A stretch of DNA of 64,000 nucleotides from Microbacteriaceae bacterium PS02070 (GCA_029959865.1 JASCPE010000001.1:682001-746000); one strand, 5' to 3'. Positions 8,729-17,106 are shown, numbered from the stretch's first letter. The notes: generated from the letters alone by a model not told the origin. Translations and numbers: made by a program.

Positions 8729-8746
8729 GCCTAATCGGTATGGCAT
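8729..8746. repeat. 18-bp inverted element, right copy
   Basis: GCCTAATCGGTATGGCAT, matching the reverse complement of 1467-1484 at 17 of 18 positions. AGGA beyond ATGCC is also shared after a two-base gap. It lies in the intergenic region between the divergent xre and DUF4209-type genes, where an operator would be expected. Confidence 0.6.
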
Positions 8747-8838
8747 TCCTCGCGTAGCGGAGATCTAAGTCCATGACGGCCGTGACCGGCTGCTCGGGCG
8801 TGTCGCCGGCAGTCGGCCAGACTCGATACGCTCGGCCG

Positions 8839-10617
8839 GTGACGAAGACGGCACGAGAGATGTTCGCTGCGATCGATGTGGATGCAATCGTCGGCGACGA
8901 CACGCTAATCGACGCGCACAGTCGCTTCCAGGCGCTCGCGGATGACCTCGACAGCGAGTCCGCAGGGGCGCACGCGTATCGGAGCCTCTCGGCAATTGCC
9001 GGGATGATGCTCGACGGGTCTGACTGGGATAGCCCGTATACGCCGCTGATGTCACTCGGAGGCAAGCGCACGGCGTTGCCCGACGACCTGGACAATGAAG
9101 CGCTCGAGTTCTTTGGCCTACTTCTTGAAGAGGTTCCTCCATCCGTGCTCGCGGCGCGCATGTGCGACATCTTGTTAGTTCGAGAGAGCGATCGGGGTCG
9201 GCGATTCTCACTCGCCAAGCAGCACGCCGAGATTGTTGCGGCACTTTCACTGCTACCCGACCCCGACGACCAATTGATGCAGATGTGGATCCGCGCCGCT
9301 GAGATAGCGGGTCGCTACCGCCTCAATGACGGCGTTCAGGCACTTACAGCCCGGGCGCTCGAAGCCTTTCGAGGCGGCAAGCCCATCGCCGCGTGGCACG
9401 TCGCGCAGGCGATGCGACGCGCCCGCTACTTCAACGGCCACTCCGCAGAGATCGCCGACAGGCTCGACGCGCTGGCGAGCGCCGAGCTCACTGCCCATGC
9501 GAAGGTTCAGCTCCTCGAAGAGTCGATCCGGTGGCGACGGGGCAATGACGCCGACGCGTTAGCGGCACCGAGTCGAGAGGCGATCGGCGATACGTGGTGG
9601 CAAGAAGCAAAGCGACGGAGAGACTCGAGTCTCGTCGCGCGAAACTTCCTAGGCAATGCCTACAGCTCCTACCGTGAGGTTCCGCGGCACCTCCGAAGTG
9701 AGCGCACACGAAAGCGTGTCAGGAAGCTCCCGAGGTTGATTCGGGTGGCTGGCGAGCGCGCGCTTGGCGAGATGCAGAAGGTCCGCAGCGGTCCGATCGA
9801 CCTGTCTCCGATCGTCGAGCAGGCGGAAGCAATCGCGAACGACACCGACCTCATTCGAGGTCTCGCTAGGTGGTTTTCGGCGGCCCCGCTCCAGACCTTC
9901 GAAGACGCGCTCCAGTCCTCCAATCAGACGGGGCTCTTGAACATCGTGCCGAGCTCGACAATTACGGACGATGCGCGGAAAGTCCACAGCACAGACGAAG
10001 ACAGGCTTCGCTCCGGCGTCGATCCGAGTCGATGGGCGCAGATGGTGAAGAACCACTCACTGCACGTTGCTGCGATCGCGACCGCGCACATCCGGCCAGC
10101 GGTGATGCAATTCTCGACGAACTACCGACTCGACATCCGGGACTTCGAGGTGATCGTCTCCGCCTCAGGGTTCGTGCCGGCGGACCGCAAGAGCCTTTAT
10201 GCCCGCGGGCTCCATCACGGCTACTACGGGCGGGTGACCGAGTCACTGTTCATACTTGCTCCCACGATCGAAGCCTGCGTGCGGGGCGCACTGCAGGCGA
10301 GCGGAGTTGAGACGCGCAACCTGAAAACCAATGACACGGAGATGGAGCCAGGGCTGAGCGCGCTCATGGAGCTTCCGGAAGCGAATGAGGTTCTCGGTGA
10401 GGACCTCGCGTGGAACATTCGAGCCCTCTTCTGCGGGCCGACCGGCCCGAACCTGCGCAACCGCGTTGCGCACGGTCTCCTGGATGAGGCTGAGTCGGGC
10501 GGTGATGCGGCACTGTACGCGTGGTGGATGGCGTTCTTGCTCGCGTTCACGCCCTACTATCACGCCGTTCGAGCAGAATCGACTGATGACGTTGATCGCA
10601 TGGATGACGAGAGCTGA
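8839..10617 (+). CDS. DUF4209-type protein of unknown function
   Basis: About 592 residues, soluble. The C-terminal part (about 440-580) matches what I know of DUF4209: LFILAPTIEACVR, LGEDLAWNIRALFCGPTGPN and the hallmark LRNRVAHGL, an R-N-x-x-x-H motif shared with several RNase-like and Abi-type helical domains. The N-terminal two thirds is helical without a recognised domain. I prefer GTG at 8839: a TACGCT -10 box ends six bases before it, giving a leaderless start, and the residues from an upstream ATG at 8773 look non-coding. Such proteins often sit in defence islands, and here it lies between a transposition module and a toxin-antitoxin-like operon. No biochemical function is known to me. 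Confidence 0.65.
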   Translation: MTKTAREMFAAIDVDAIVGDDTLIDAHSRFQALADDLDSESAGAHAYRSLSAIAGMMLDGSDWDSPYTPLMSLGGKRTALPDDLDNEALEFFGLLLEEVPPSVLAARMCDILLVRESDRGRRFSLAKQHAEIVAALSLLPDPDDQLMQMWIRAAEIAGRYRLNDGVQALTARALEAFRGGKPIAAWHVAQAMRRARYFNGHSAEIADRLDALASAELTAHAKVQLLEESIRWRRGNDADALAAPSREAIGDTWWQEAKRRRDSSLVARNFLGNAYSSYREVPRHLRSERTRKRVRKLPRLIRVAGERALGEMQKVRSGPIDLSPIVEQAEAIANDTDLIRGLARWFSAAPLQTFEDALQSSNQTGLLNIVPSSTITDDARKVHSTDEDRLRSGVDPSRWAQMVKNHSLHVAAIATAHIRPAVMQFSTNYRLDIRDFEVIVSASGFVPADRKSLYARGLHHGYYGRVTESLFILAPTIEACVRGALQASGVETRNLKTNDTEMEPGLSALMELPEANEVLGEDLAWNIRALFCGPTGPNLRNRVAHGLLDEAESGGDAALYAWWMAFLLAFTPYYHAVRAESTDDVDRMDDES

Positions 10618-10708
10618 CGTTGACGCCGGGCGGCGTCGCCACGGAGGTGTTCCCTGGCGTCGCAGCCACGTTGGCCTTCGGGCGTGGGGGCGCTAGTGCT
10701 GCTGAATC

Positions 10709-10752
10709 ACCAACGTTGTTGGTATCACTTTCAGTTTCTATTCCGGTAGCAT
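10709..10752 (+). promoter_or_regulatory. Promoter and palindrome of the TIGR04255-like operon
   Basis: ACCAAC-GTT-GTTGGT (10709-10723) is a perfect 6-bp-arm palindrome. TAGCAT (10747-10752) fits the TANNNT -10 box and lies six bases before the ATG at 10759, so the operon probably has a leaderless transcript. The palindrome covers the -35 area, a repressor position; the HTH protein encoded second in the operon is the obvious candidate. Confidence 0.5.
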
Positions 10753-10758
10753 CGAGCC

Positions 10759-11541
10759 ATGGCCGACCGGGAGATCTATCCTCACGCGCCCATCGCTCTT
10801 GTCGTTGCGGAGATCCGACATCCTGTGCGCCGGAAACTGTCGGCCGCCGAGGTAGAAGCGGTAGGTGCCGTGTTGCGCGACGCGCTACCCATTCTTCGGG
10901 TGGAGCAAGTCGTCGATGTTGAACTGCCATCGGGCAAGCAGCAGGTCTCGCATCATCCGCGCTTCGTCTCACGGAGTCTTCACCAAAGCGTGACTCTGCG
11001 ACCTGATGCCGTGGCGGTAGAGACGACGAGGTACGAGGGCTGGGAGGCTTTCAGCGCATTGGTCGCGACCGCCTTGCACGCCCGGAACGACATCGCGCCT
11101 CTCGATGGAGTCGAACGCATCGGTCTGAGATACATCGATGAGCTTCGGGTTCCCGCGGAAGCAGGGGCCACCAACTGGTCGGAGTGGGTTGCTCCGGAAT
11201 TGCTCGGCCCGCAGGGATTGTCAAATGTTCTCGGCGCTCCGATTCAGGAGACGCAAGGCGTCACGATCGTCAAGACTGAGCCCGGCTTGTCCTATACCGT
11301 TCGATACGGCATAGGCGATGGACAGGCAGTCGCCTCTTCACCGAATCTGGTTCGGCCCGCTGAACGATCAGGGCCGTTCTTCCTCATCGACATGGATGGA
11401 GCGTGGCAACCCATCAGTCGCGGTGTCCCGGAGTTCGATCCTCTGTTCGTGACGGACACGCTCGACGCGCTACATGTCCCCATTAGGTCTGTGTTTGAGT
11501 CCCTTATCACTGAGAAACTGAGACAGGAGGTTCTTCGATGA
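10759..11541 (+). CDS. TIGR04255-family-like protein
   Basis: 260 residues. The opening PHAPIALVVAEIRHPV and the later IGLRYIDELRVP fit the pattern of TIGR04255 proteins, a widespread family of unknown function usually found in small mobile cassettes. The fold appears mixed alpha/beta with no catalytic motif that I can name. It is first in a three-gene operon: its stop overlaps the start of the HTH gene by ATGA. The usual partner set of an HTH protein and a further small protein suggests a toxin-antitoxin or defence unit, but that is inference. Confidence 0.65.
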   Translation: MADREIYPHAPIALVVAEIRHPVRRKLSAAEVEAVGAVLRDALPILRVEQVVDVELPSGKQQVSHHPRFVSRSLHQSVTLRPDAVAVETTRYEGWEAFSALVATALHARNDIAPLDGVERIGLRYIDELRVPAEAGATNWSEWVAPELLGPQGLSNVLGAPIQETQGVTIVKTEPGLSYTVRYGIGDGQAVASSPNLVRPAERSGPFFLIDMDGAWQPISRGVPEFDPLFVTDTLDALHVPIRSVFESLITEKLRQEVLR

Positions 11542-12167
11542 CATCGTTGTCAGCGACAGAAAGGCTTGCCCCCACGGGTGGATACGTCGGCCTTCCTGAG
11601 GTCGGTGAGACACGAACAACGTTGAGTCAGCACGTCGGAACCATTCGTCAGCAGGTACGTCACCTTGATGGCGATACGCGGGAACTGCATCGGCGTGCGT
11701 GGGAAGACGACCTTTCTCAGAGTTGCCAGTTGCTTGGTCGGCAGCGCCCAGCCGACCTGCTTGGGCGGCTTAACGACTGGGGATTCGCCTGGCGCGACGT
11801 GGCACGCCTCACCGGAGTTTCGGTACCCGCGCTTCAGAAGTGGCGGCGGGGAGAGAACATCACGGGCGAGAATCGCCTGAAGCTTGCTTACGTCGTGGCA
11901 GTGGTAGAGAAGATCGAGCAGGAGATGCTCGTAAACGACCCCGCGTCGTGGTTCGAGATGCCGGTGGCGCGTGGAGTCGCGGTCAGTCCGATCGACCTCG
12001 TCGCTAGCGGTAAGGCGCACCTTGTGCTCGACCTTGCGAGTAACCACAGCGCAGTCGATGAAGCGCTCGACGCGTTCGATCCCGACTGGCGTGAGCGATA
12101 CATAGACCCTGCGTTTGAAACCTTTGTCGCCAACGACGGGATGGTTTCGATTCGGCCGAAGGACTGA
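11538..12167 (+). CDS. HTH protein, Xre/MbcA-ParS-like antitoxin candidate
   Basis: 209 residues. A helical N-terminus is followed by a helix-turn-helix (about 80-120: GFAWRDVARLTGVSVPALQK, then a basic WRRGENIT turn) and a C-terminal region (about 140-200) with VSPIDLVASGKAHLVLDLAS that resembles the short C-terminal domain of Xre/MbcA/ParS antitoxins. Those proteins bind their operator and neutralise a partner. It overlaps the upstream gene by four bases and precedes the third gene by six. Operator candidate at 10709-10723. The domain comparison is from memory. Confidence 0.6.
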   Translation: MTSLSATERLAPTGGYVGLPEVGETRTTLSQHVGTIRQQVRHLDGDTRELHRRAWEDDLSQSCQLLGRQRPADLLGRLNDWGFAWRDVARLTGVSVPALQKWRRGENITGENRLKLAYVVAVVEKIEQEMLVNDPASWFEMPVARGVAVSPIDLVASGKAHLVLDLASNHSAVDEALDAFDPDWRERYIDPAFETFVANDGMVSIRPKD

Positions 12168-12173
12168 GCCGGG

Positions 12174-12899
12174 GTGACTGTCGATCTCGAGACACCTGCT
12201 GTTCCTGAGCTGATCTTTATGGCGAAGGGAGCCGAGGTCGACCCGACCCGTCCGATCTTCACGGGCGACGTGTTTCGTAGGCGGGACGGTTCGACCATGT
12301 GGGCCGTTCTTCAGCACCCTTGTGCGTTGCGCCGCGAGGGCTCGGACCTGCTCGAGCAGATTCTGGTAGCGCGGGTGGTGGAGGTTCAAGGCCACAGGTC
12401 GAGCTGGTCGAAGGAGGCGTATCGGCGAATGCCCTTGCCTGGGTTGCAGGAAGGCCACGAGAAGCACTCGATCGACTTTCTGGCGCTAGATCTGCTTGGC
12501 CCTGACGATCTGCTCGATGGATGTGAACGCATCGCCGTCCTGAGTGAGCAGGGCGTAAATCTCTTGCTCCAACGATGGGTTCATCACAACAGCAGGGTGG
12601 TTGTGAAGACGATCACCTTCAACGAGCAGATCTCAGGGCCATTCGCGGAGGCAGACTTGCAGGCCGAGTGGATGACGGACCTCGAAGGAACTGATTCAGC
12701 CACGTCGGCTGCCTTCCACGAGTGGATCCGTGCGGGCGCCGAGGGTGGCGCCGGCGTCAACCGACAGACGTTGCTCGATGCGCCCGGCGTGCCGGGGTGT
12801 CTGCGGCAGCGCCGTACCGGCACTTCACCGACCGTCGAAGCCTCGAATCAGCCCTCGCCGTCGATGGCTTCGACGAACTGCGCGCCGACCTCGATTTAG
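12174..12899 (+). CDS. Unknown third protein of the operon, 3' end replaced
   Basis: GTG at 12174 follows the HTH gene stop after six bases. The first 190 residues look genuine (PIFTGDVFRR, MWAVLQHPCALRR, VVVKTITFNEQISGPFAEAD) and I do not recognise the family. The Cys in QHPCALR and the charged arginine patches are notable. From about residue 200 (near 12770) the frame runs into DNA that in another frame encodes a TetR protein, so the last 40 or so residues are probably foreign and the native C-terminus is lost. As the third member it could be the toxin or effector; the truncation may have inactivated it. Confidence 0.55.
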   Translation: MTVDLETPAVPELIFMAKGAEVDPTRPIFTGDVFRRRDGSTMWAVLQHPCALRREGSDLLEQILVARVVEVQGHRSSWSKEAYRRMPLPGLQEGHEKHSIDFLALDLLGPDDLLDGCERIAVLSEQGVNLLLQRWVHHNSRVVVKTITFNEQISGPFAEADLQAEWMTDLEGTDSATSAAFHEWIRAGAEGGAGVNRQTLLDAPGVPGCLRQRRTGTSPTVEASNQPSPSMASTNCAPTSI

Positions 12900-13279
12900 T
12901 GCGCGCCGCCCACGCGGCGGACAACAGTGCCGACCTCGTGAGTGCCCTCGGTGTCGCGTATGTGCGATTCGCGTTGCGTCGACCCGCAGTGTTCGGTCTC
13001 ATGTTCGGCCGCGAATGCGACGCGGCCGATTCCGAGCGCGTGCGGGCATCCCACGCCCTGCACGATGTCCTCCGCGCCAGCATCGCCACGCTCCAGCCGG
13101 GACCCAACGGCGACGCGCTGGCGCTGGCTCTATGGTCGACCGCGCACGGACTGGCCTGCCTCCACCTCGACGGAAAGCTTCGCCCGGAACCAGAGGCGGA
13201 GGTCGCCCAGCGCGTGCGCGCCTCCTTCTCCGCCCTCCTCGGCCTCGCTGCCGCCCCACCCGAAGCGAACGACCAATGA
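12767..13279 (+). pseudogene. TetR-family regulator lacking its N-terminus
   Basis: The frame reads ARRAGVSAAAPYRHFTDR, the second half of a TetR HTH, then a normal ligand-binding domain (YVRFALRRPAVFGLMFG, LALWSTAHGLACLHLDG) of about 165 residues. The first 25 to 30 residues of a TetR protein, including helix 1, are missing: upstream sequence belongs to the island. The start given is the approximate junction; GTG at 12722 in this frame would make a chimeric protein. It overlaps the DJ-1/PfpI gene by ATGA, so it was probably the first gene of that operon and its regulator. Confidence 0.7.
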
Positions 13280-13989
13280 CCATTCGCATCCTTCACGTCG
13301 TCACGAACGTGAGCCACTACGACGATGCGTCGCACCCGACCGGGCTCTGGCTCTCCGAGCTCACCCATGCCTGGGACGTCTTCGAGGAAGCAGGGTTCCA
13401 GCAGCACATCGTGAGCCCGTCCGGCGGTGATGTTCCGATCGAGCCGCGATCGCTGAAGTTCCCCACCTATGACGCCATCGCGAAGGCGTCGCACAGCAAC
13501 CCGGCACGGATGGCACTCCTCCGCGGCACCGACGCGCCAGATCAGATCGACGCCGCCGACTTCGATGCGATCTACTTCACCGGCGGTCACGCGGTCATGT
13601 ACGACTTCCCCGACAGTGGCGGACTGCAGCGCATCACCCGCGAGATCTGGGAGAACGGCGGAATCGTCTCGGCGGTGTGCCACGGCTACTGCGGTCTTCT
13701 CAACACGCAGCTCTCGGACGGCTCGCTCCTCGTTGCCGGACGCACGCTGACCGGCTTCGCCTGGAGCGAAGAAATACTCGCGGGGGTGTCCGAGCTCGTT
13801 CCGTACAACGTCGAGCAAGAGATGAAGGATCGCGGCGCGCACTACCAGAAGGCTGCGCTTCCGCTCGTGCCCTACGCCGTCGCCGACGGTCGACTCATCA
13901 CGGGTCAGAATCCCACCTCGGCGAAGAAGACCGCGATCAAAGTCGCCGCCCACGCCCGCTTAACTCGCGAGATTGCACGCCCGCGGTAA
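13276..13989 (+). CDS. DJ-1/PfpI (Hsp31-like) class I amidotransferase-fold protein
   Basis: 237 residues with the DJ-1/PfpI fold. IYFTGGHAVMYD (about 99-110) and the nucleophile elbow with Cys135-His136 (SAVCHGYCG) are the family landmarks, and the arrangement is that of the Hsp31/YajL-like chaperone or deglycase group. Cytoplasmic, probably stress-related. ATG at 13276 overlaps the truncated tetR stop, so repression by that TetR protein was likely and may now be lost. The last seven residues are encoded by the left arm of a palindromic repeat (13966-14036), which has been absorbed into the coding end. Confidence 0.75.
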   Translation: MTIRILHVVTNVSHYDDASHPTGLWLSELTHAWDVFEEAGFQQHIVSPSGGDVPIEPRSLKFPTYDAIAKASHSNPARMALLRGTDAPDQIDAADFDAIYFTGGHAVMYDFPDSGGLQRITREIWENGGIVSAVCHGYCGLLNTQLSDGSLLVAGRTLTGFAWSEEILAGVSELVPYNVEQEMKDRGAHYQKAALPLVPYAVADGRLITGQNPTSAKKTAIKVAAHARLTREIARPR

Positions 13990-14036
13990 GACAGCTGGAA
14001 AGGGTCGTAGTCACGATGTGCGCTTGCAGTCTCGCG
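13966..14036. repeat. Palindromic repeat, copy A
   Basis: Begins CGCGAGATTGCACGC and ends GCAGTCTCGCG. It aligns along its whole length with copy B (14535-14607), including the shared AGACAGC core, but its arms have drifted. It overlaps the stop codon of the DJ-1/PfpI gene. Confidence 0.7.
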
Positions 14037-14128
14037 GGTTGGGCTGGATGCGGAGTTTGCCCCGAAGGGCTGCGCGAGTGGAGCGCTGCCGGGCAGAATG
14101 TGCGGGACGGCGAAAAGAGGAGCGTGAG

Positions 14129-14470
14129 ATGACGAAGTACCTCATTTCATTCCCGAGCGGCGAGATGAAGATCCCCGAAGGCAAATTCGACGACGTGGTT
14201 AAGGATTCGCACGATGTCGTGCGGGAAGCGAAGGCCGCCGGAGTGTGGGTGTTCGGTGGCGGCATCAACGAGTCCATCGCGCCCGTGCGCGTGGCGGCCG
14301 ACGGGACGGTTTCCGCGGGAACGTACCCACAGACGGCGCGGATCGAGGGTGGCTACACGGTACTCGAGCTTCCGACGTACGAGGAAGCGCTGGCGTGGGC
14401 GGCGAAGCTCGCCGCAGCGTGCCGCTGTGACCAAGAGGTGCGCGCTTTCCAGTACGACCCCGAAAGCTGA
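14129..14470 (+). CDS. YCII/DGPF-domain protein
   Basis: 113 residues, close to the usual length for this family. MTKYLISFPSGEM starts a ferredoxin-like beta strand, VWVFGGGI and YPQTARIEGGYTVLELP are typical of YCII/DGPF proteins, and YEEALAWAAKLAAACRC fits the terminal helix before a final strand. These proteins are often fused to or encoded beside ECF sigma factors; here it stands alone. Enzymatic role unknown, cytoplasmic. ATG at 14129 has a GAAAAGAGG ribosome site before it. Confidence 0.75.
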   Translation: MTKYLISFPSGEMKIPEGKFDDVVKDSHDVVREAKAAGVWVFGGGINESIAPVRVAADGTVSAGTYPQTARIEGGYTVLELPTYEEALAWAAKLAAACRCDQEVRAFQYDPES

Positions 14471-14534
14471 CCGACACTGGCCTCGGTCGACGCCCTCGCA
14501 CCGATTCAGCCCCACGCCCCCGTGAGCCGATGAC

Positions 14535-14607
14535 CCGCGAGACTGCACGCCCGTGATGAGACAGCAGGAGAAAGCTGCAGTCTCGACGAGGGCGTGCAGT
14601 CTCGCGG
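14535..14607. repeat. Palindromic repeat, copy B
   Basis: Perfect 18-bp arms: CCGCGAGACTGCACGCCC (14535-14552) and its reverse complement (14590-14607). Inside, GCTGCAGTCTCG (14574-14585) repeats part of the right arm. It lies in the 250-bp gap between the YCII gene and a small ORF and could act as a terminator or REP-like element. Confidence 0.8.
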
Positions 14608-14722
14608 TGTGAGCCCGCGCCGGGGATCGCGGCGACGGTGAGGGAACGGCGCGGGCATGCGGAGGGGTGCGCGGGTAACCTGGCGACAACGACTGGCCAC
14701 GCTCAGAGCGAGAGGAGAAGGC

Positions 14723-14887
14723 ATGTTCGGAGAGAAGCGACGCGAGCACCGCCGCGAAGAAGAAGAGGCGAAAGAGGCCGCCGCGGACGCCCGCGAGGCC
14801 GTTCTCGCGACCGAGTCCGACGACTCGTTCGTCGACCCTGACGAAACTCTTGAGGCCGAAGAGGAACCCACGACTCCTCCGGCCTGA
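14723..14887 (+). CDS. Small highly charged protein
   Basis: 54 residues starting MFGEKRREHRREEEE, rich in Glu, Asp and Arg, with an acidic C-terminus. No domain recognised and probably largely helical or disordered. The ATG at 14723 has a good ribosome site (GGAGAAGG) eight bases upstream, which is the main support for a real gene. Its neighbours give no hint about its role. Confidence 0.55.
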   Translation: MFGEKRREHRREEEEAKEAAADAREAVLATESDDSFVDPDETLEAEEEPTTPPA

Positions 14888-15138
14888 CGCGCCGATCGGC
14901 GAGAGAGTCGCTCGGTGCTGACGCCGGAAGGTCCCCTGTCCCACCCTCGTTCACGAGCCAGCGCGTGGTGATGCGATGTGCAGGGTGCGCGATGCGGGTG
15001 TGCGTCGTGCGGGGCGTGCTCTGTCACCGGGTGGTTCCGGCGGGCCGGCCCGTCGACCCTGCTGAGCCGTCATATGACCCTGACGGCATGGGCGTGCGCT
15101 CGCACTCGCGGACTACCGACTATCGCCGGCGTCATCGC

Positions 15139-15594
15139 TCAGATCAGATCATGCCGCCAGTTGGCCTCCTGGATGCGGATGTCGAGTTCGCGCCACTCTT
15201 TCGCGAGAGCGTCCGCCTTCTCGCGCACCGCGGCAACGTTCACGGCTTCCACGAAGCGCACCTCTGAGCGAGTCGACCGGTCCGCACGGGTCACTCCTGC
15301 GTCCGCTGCCTGCTGATACACCTGCTGGCGAAGACGCAGCACGTCGCGTCGAGCCAATGCATCGGTCAGCGTGGTGCCGTCGGAAAGAGTCGCGGTGAGG
15401 TTCGTCTTGTTGATGCGCGCGATGAGCGTCTCAAGGTCCGCCGCGACCCGATCGTGCTCGGACAAGAGCGCGGACGGATCCTCCGCAGGACTCTCGCCCT
15501 CCTGGACGCGGGCGTTCTGCACGACCCGCCTGGCGAGTTCAGACAGACGCGTGGTCTGCGCGGCGCGCTGGGCGAGCGCTTCGGCAAGCTTCAT
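15139..15594 (-). CDS. DIP1984-family protein
   Basis: 151 residues. MKLAEALAQRAAQTTRLSEL, then RVVQNARVQEGESPAEDP and ARINKTNLTATLSDG are characteristic of the DIP1984 family, a coiled-coil rich actinobacterial group that has been annotated as septicolysin-like. Mostly long helices, no signal peptide. I chose ATG at 15594 over an upstream extension because the family starts MKLAEAL. Function is unknown. It stands alone, 80 bp from the carrier gene on the same strand. Confidence 0.8.
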   Translation of the reverse strand: MKLAEALAQRAAQTTRLSELARRVVQNARVQEGESPAEDPSALLSEHDRVAADLETLIARINKTNLTATLSDGTTLTDALARRDVLRLRQQVYQQAADAGVTRADRSTRSEVRFVEAVNVAAVREKADALAKEWRELDIRIQEANWRHDLI

Positions 15595-15675
15595 GCTTTC
15601 CACAGTATTCGCCGGGGCAGGAAACCACGACCGTTCGTGACGACGGAAGCGACCCACCCGCGCGCCGTGCAGGCG

Positions 15676-16989
15676 TCAGAGGATGAACGCGCCGATGATG
15701 CCGCCGGTCAGGGTGGTGAGCACGGTCACCAGGAGCGACGGGATGAAGAACGAGTGGTCGTAGAGCCTCTTGCCGAGCTTGGTCGAGCCGGTCGGGTCGA
15801 GGTTCGCCGCCGCGATCTGGAGGCCATTGGTCGGGAGCAGATAGATGCCGCCGAGGGCACCGACCCACAGCCCGACCGCCAAGCCGACGGGCAGGCCCGC
15901 CGCGAGTCCGATGGGGACGATCATCCGGGTGGCGGTTGACTGGCTCGTCGTCAGCACGGCGATGATGAAGACACCGACGGCCATCGCGGGAGCCCACGTC
16001 GCGACCCAGGAGACGAGGCCTTCCTCCACCGTCGAGGTGTTGGCCTGCAGGAAGGTGTCGATCATCCAGGCCAGGCCGAAGAACGCGAGGGCGGCGACCA
16101 TGCCGCCCTGGAAGATCGTCATCGAGGGCACCGTGCGCAGGTCGCACTTGCCGACGAGGGCGACGGCTCCGGCGGTGACGAGCATGATGAGCTGGATCGT
16201 CGTGGCGGTGCTGATCGGCTCGCCTTCGCCGCTCACGGGCCGGATGCCGGGGAAGATCCCGAAGACGACGACGAGCAGCACGCCCGCGAAGTAGATGAGC
16301 GCTGAGGCCCGCGCCCGAGCCGAGACCTTCGTCGTCACCGTCGCGAGCGAGTCCACCGAGACCTTCTCCGACGACGCCTGCACGATGTCATCCGAGCCCC
16401 CGAACCGGCTCACGACGAGGGCGCTGATCGTGATGCCGACAACCGCCGAGGGCACGGTCACAGCGAGGATCTGCCAGACAGTCCACGGCGAATCCAGCGT
16501 GTCCATGATCGCGATCATCGCCGCCATGGCGGCAGAGACCGGAGAGCAGCCGAGCGCGACGCTCGTTGCCACGACAGACATACTGATCGGCTTCGACGGC
16601 CGAACGCCCGCGCGTTCGGACACCTCCTGGATGACCGGGAGGAGGGAGAACAGCACGTTCGAGGTGCCCGCTCCCATTGCGAAGAGGAGGGAGACCAGGG
16701 GTGCGACCACGGTGATGCTGCGTGGCCACCTCACGATCGCGCGAGCGCTGATGAGCACCATCCAGTCGATGCCGCCCGCCGCCTGGACGGTGGAGGTCGC
16801 GAGAATCACCGCAACGATGATGAGCAGCGCATCGATCGGAGGAGTTCCGATCTGCTCTCGGAACACGAACACGAGGACGGCGGTACCGATGCCGCCCCAC
16901 AGGCCAATCCCGACGCCTCCGACGCGGACGCCGATGATGATCGCGCCGAGCACGACGGCGGCTTCCAGGATCAACGTGAGATGCTCCAT
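15676..16989 (-). CDS. Dcu-family C4-dicarboxylate carrier
   Basis: 437 residues with ten or more hydrophobic segments. The opening LEAAVVLGAIIIGVRVGG with GIGLWGGIG, and the inner segments SVVATSVALGCSPVSAAMAA and FVFREQIGTPPIDALLIIVA, match the anaerobic C4-dicarboxylate (DcuA/DcuB) transporters that exchange fumarate, malate or aspartate for succinate in the cytoplasmic membrane. Length fits the family (about 435). ATG at 16989 has a GGAG ribosome site. Substrate is not decided by sequence alone: actinobacterial homologues may serve aerobically for aspartate or fumarate. Confidence 0.8.
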   Translation of the reverse strand: MEHLTLILEAAVVLGAIIIGVRVGGVGIGLWGGIGTAVLVFVFREQIGTPPIDALLIIVAVILATSTVQAAGGIDWMVLISARAIVRWPRSITVVAPLVSLLFAMGAGTSNVLFSLLPVIQEVSERAGVRPSKPISMSVVATSVALGCSPVSAAMAAMIAIMDTLDSPWTVWQILAVTVPSAVVGITISALVVSRFGGSDDIVQASSEKVSVDSLATVTTKVSARARASALIYFAGVLLVVVFGIFPGIRPVSGEGEPISTATTIQLIMLVTAGAVALVGKCDLRTVPSMTIFQGGMVAALAFFGLAWMIDTFLQANTSTVEEGLVSWVATWAPAMAVGVFIIAVLTTSQSTATRMIVPIGLAAGLPVGLAVGLWVGALGGIYLLPTNGLQIAAANLDPTGSTKLGKRLYDHSFFIPSLLVTVLTTLTGGIIGAFIL

Positions 16990-17106
16990 CGCGGTCTCCT
17001 CCGGTTCGGCCTCATCGGAGGTTACACGCGCCCTGCGCGAGCGACGGTATCGGCAGGCGACTGCGGCGCGCCGATCCTTTCGCGAGGTCGACGGAGCTGT
17101 CCGCAC

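Noticed and set aside
1462..8751. Target-site duplication next to the 18-bp inverted pair
   Set aside because: The five bases outside the two copies (GAAGG and TCCTC) are not direct repeats, so the pair cannot be called transposon ends on this evidence.
8773..8838. ATG at 8773 as start of the DUF4209-type gene
   Set aside because: The 22 extra residues lack coding bias and the GTG at 8839 has a -10 box six bases ahead. Kept as an alternative only.
14888..15138. 250-bp gap scanned for a small gene or RNA
   Set aside because: No ribosome site with a biased frame, no strong hairpin with a U-run and no tRNA-like structure were seen.
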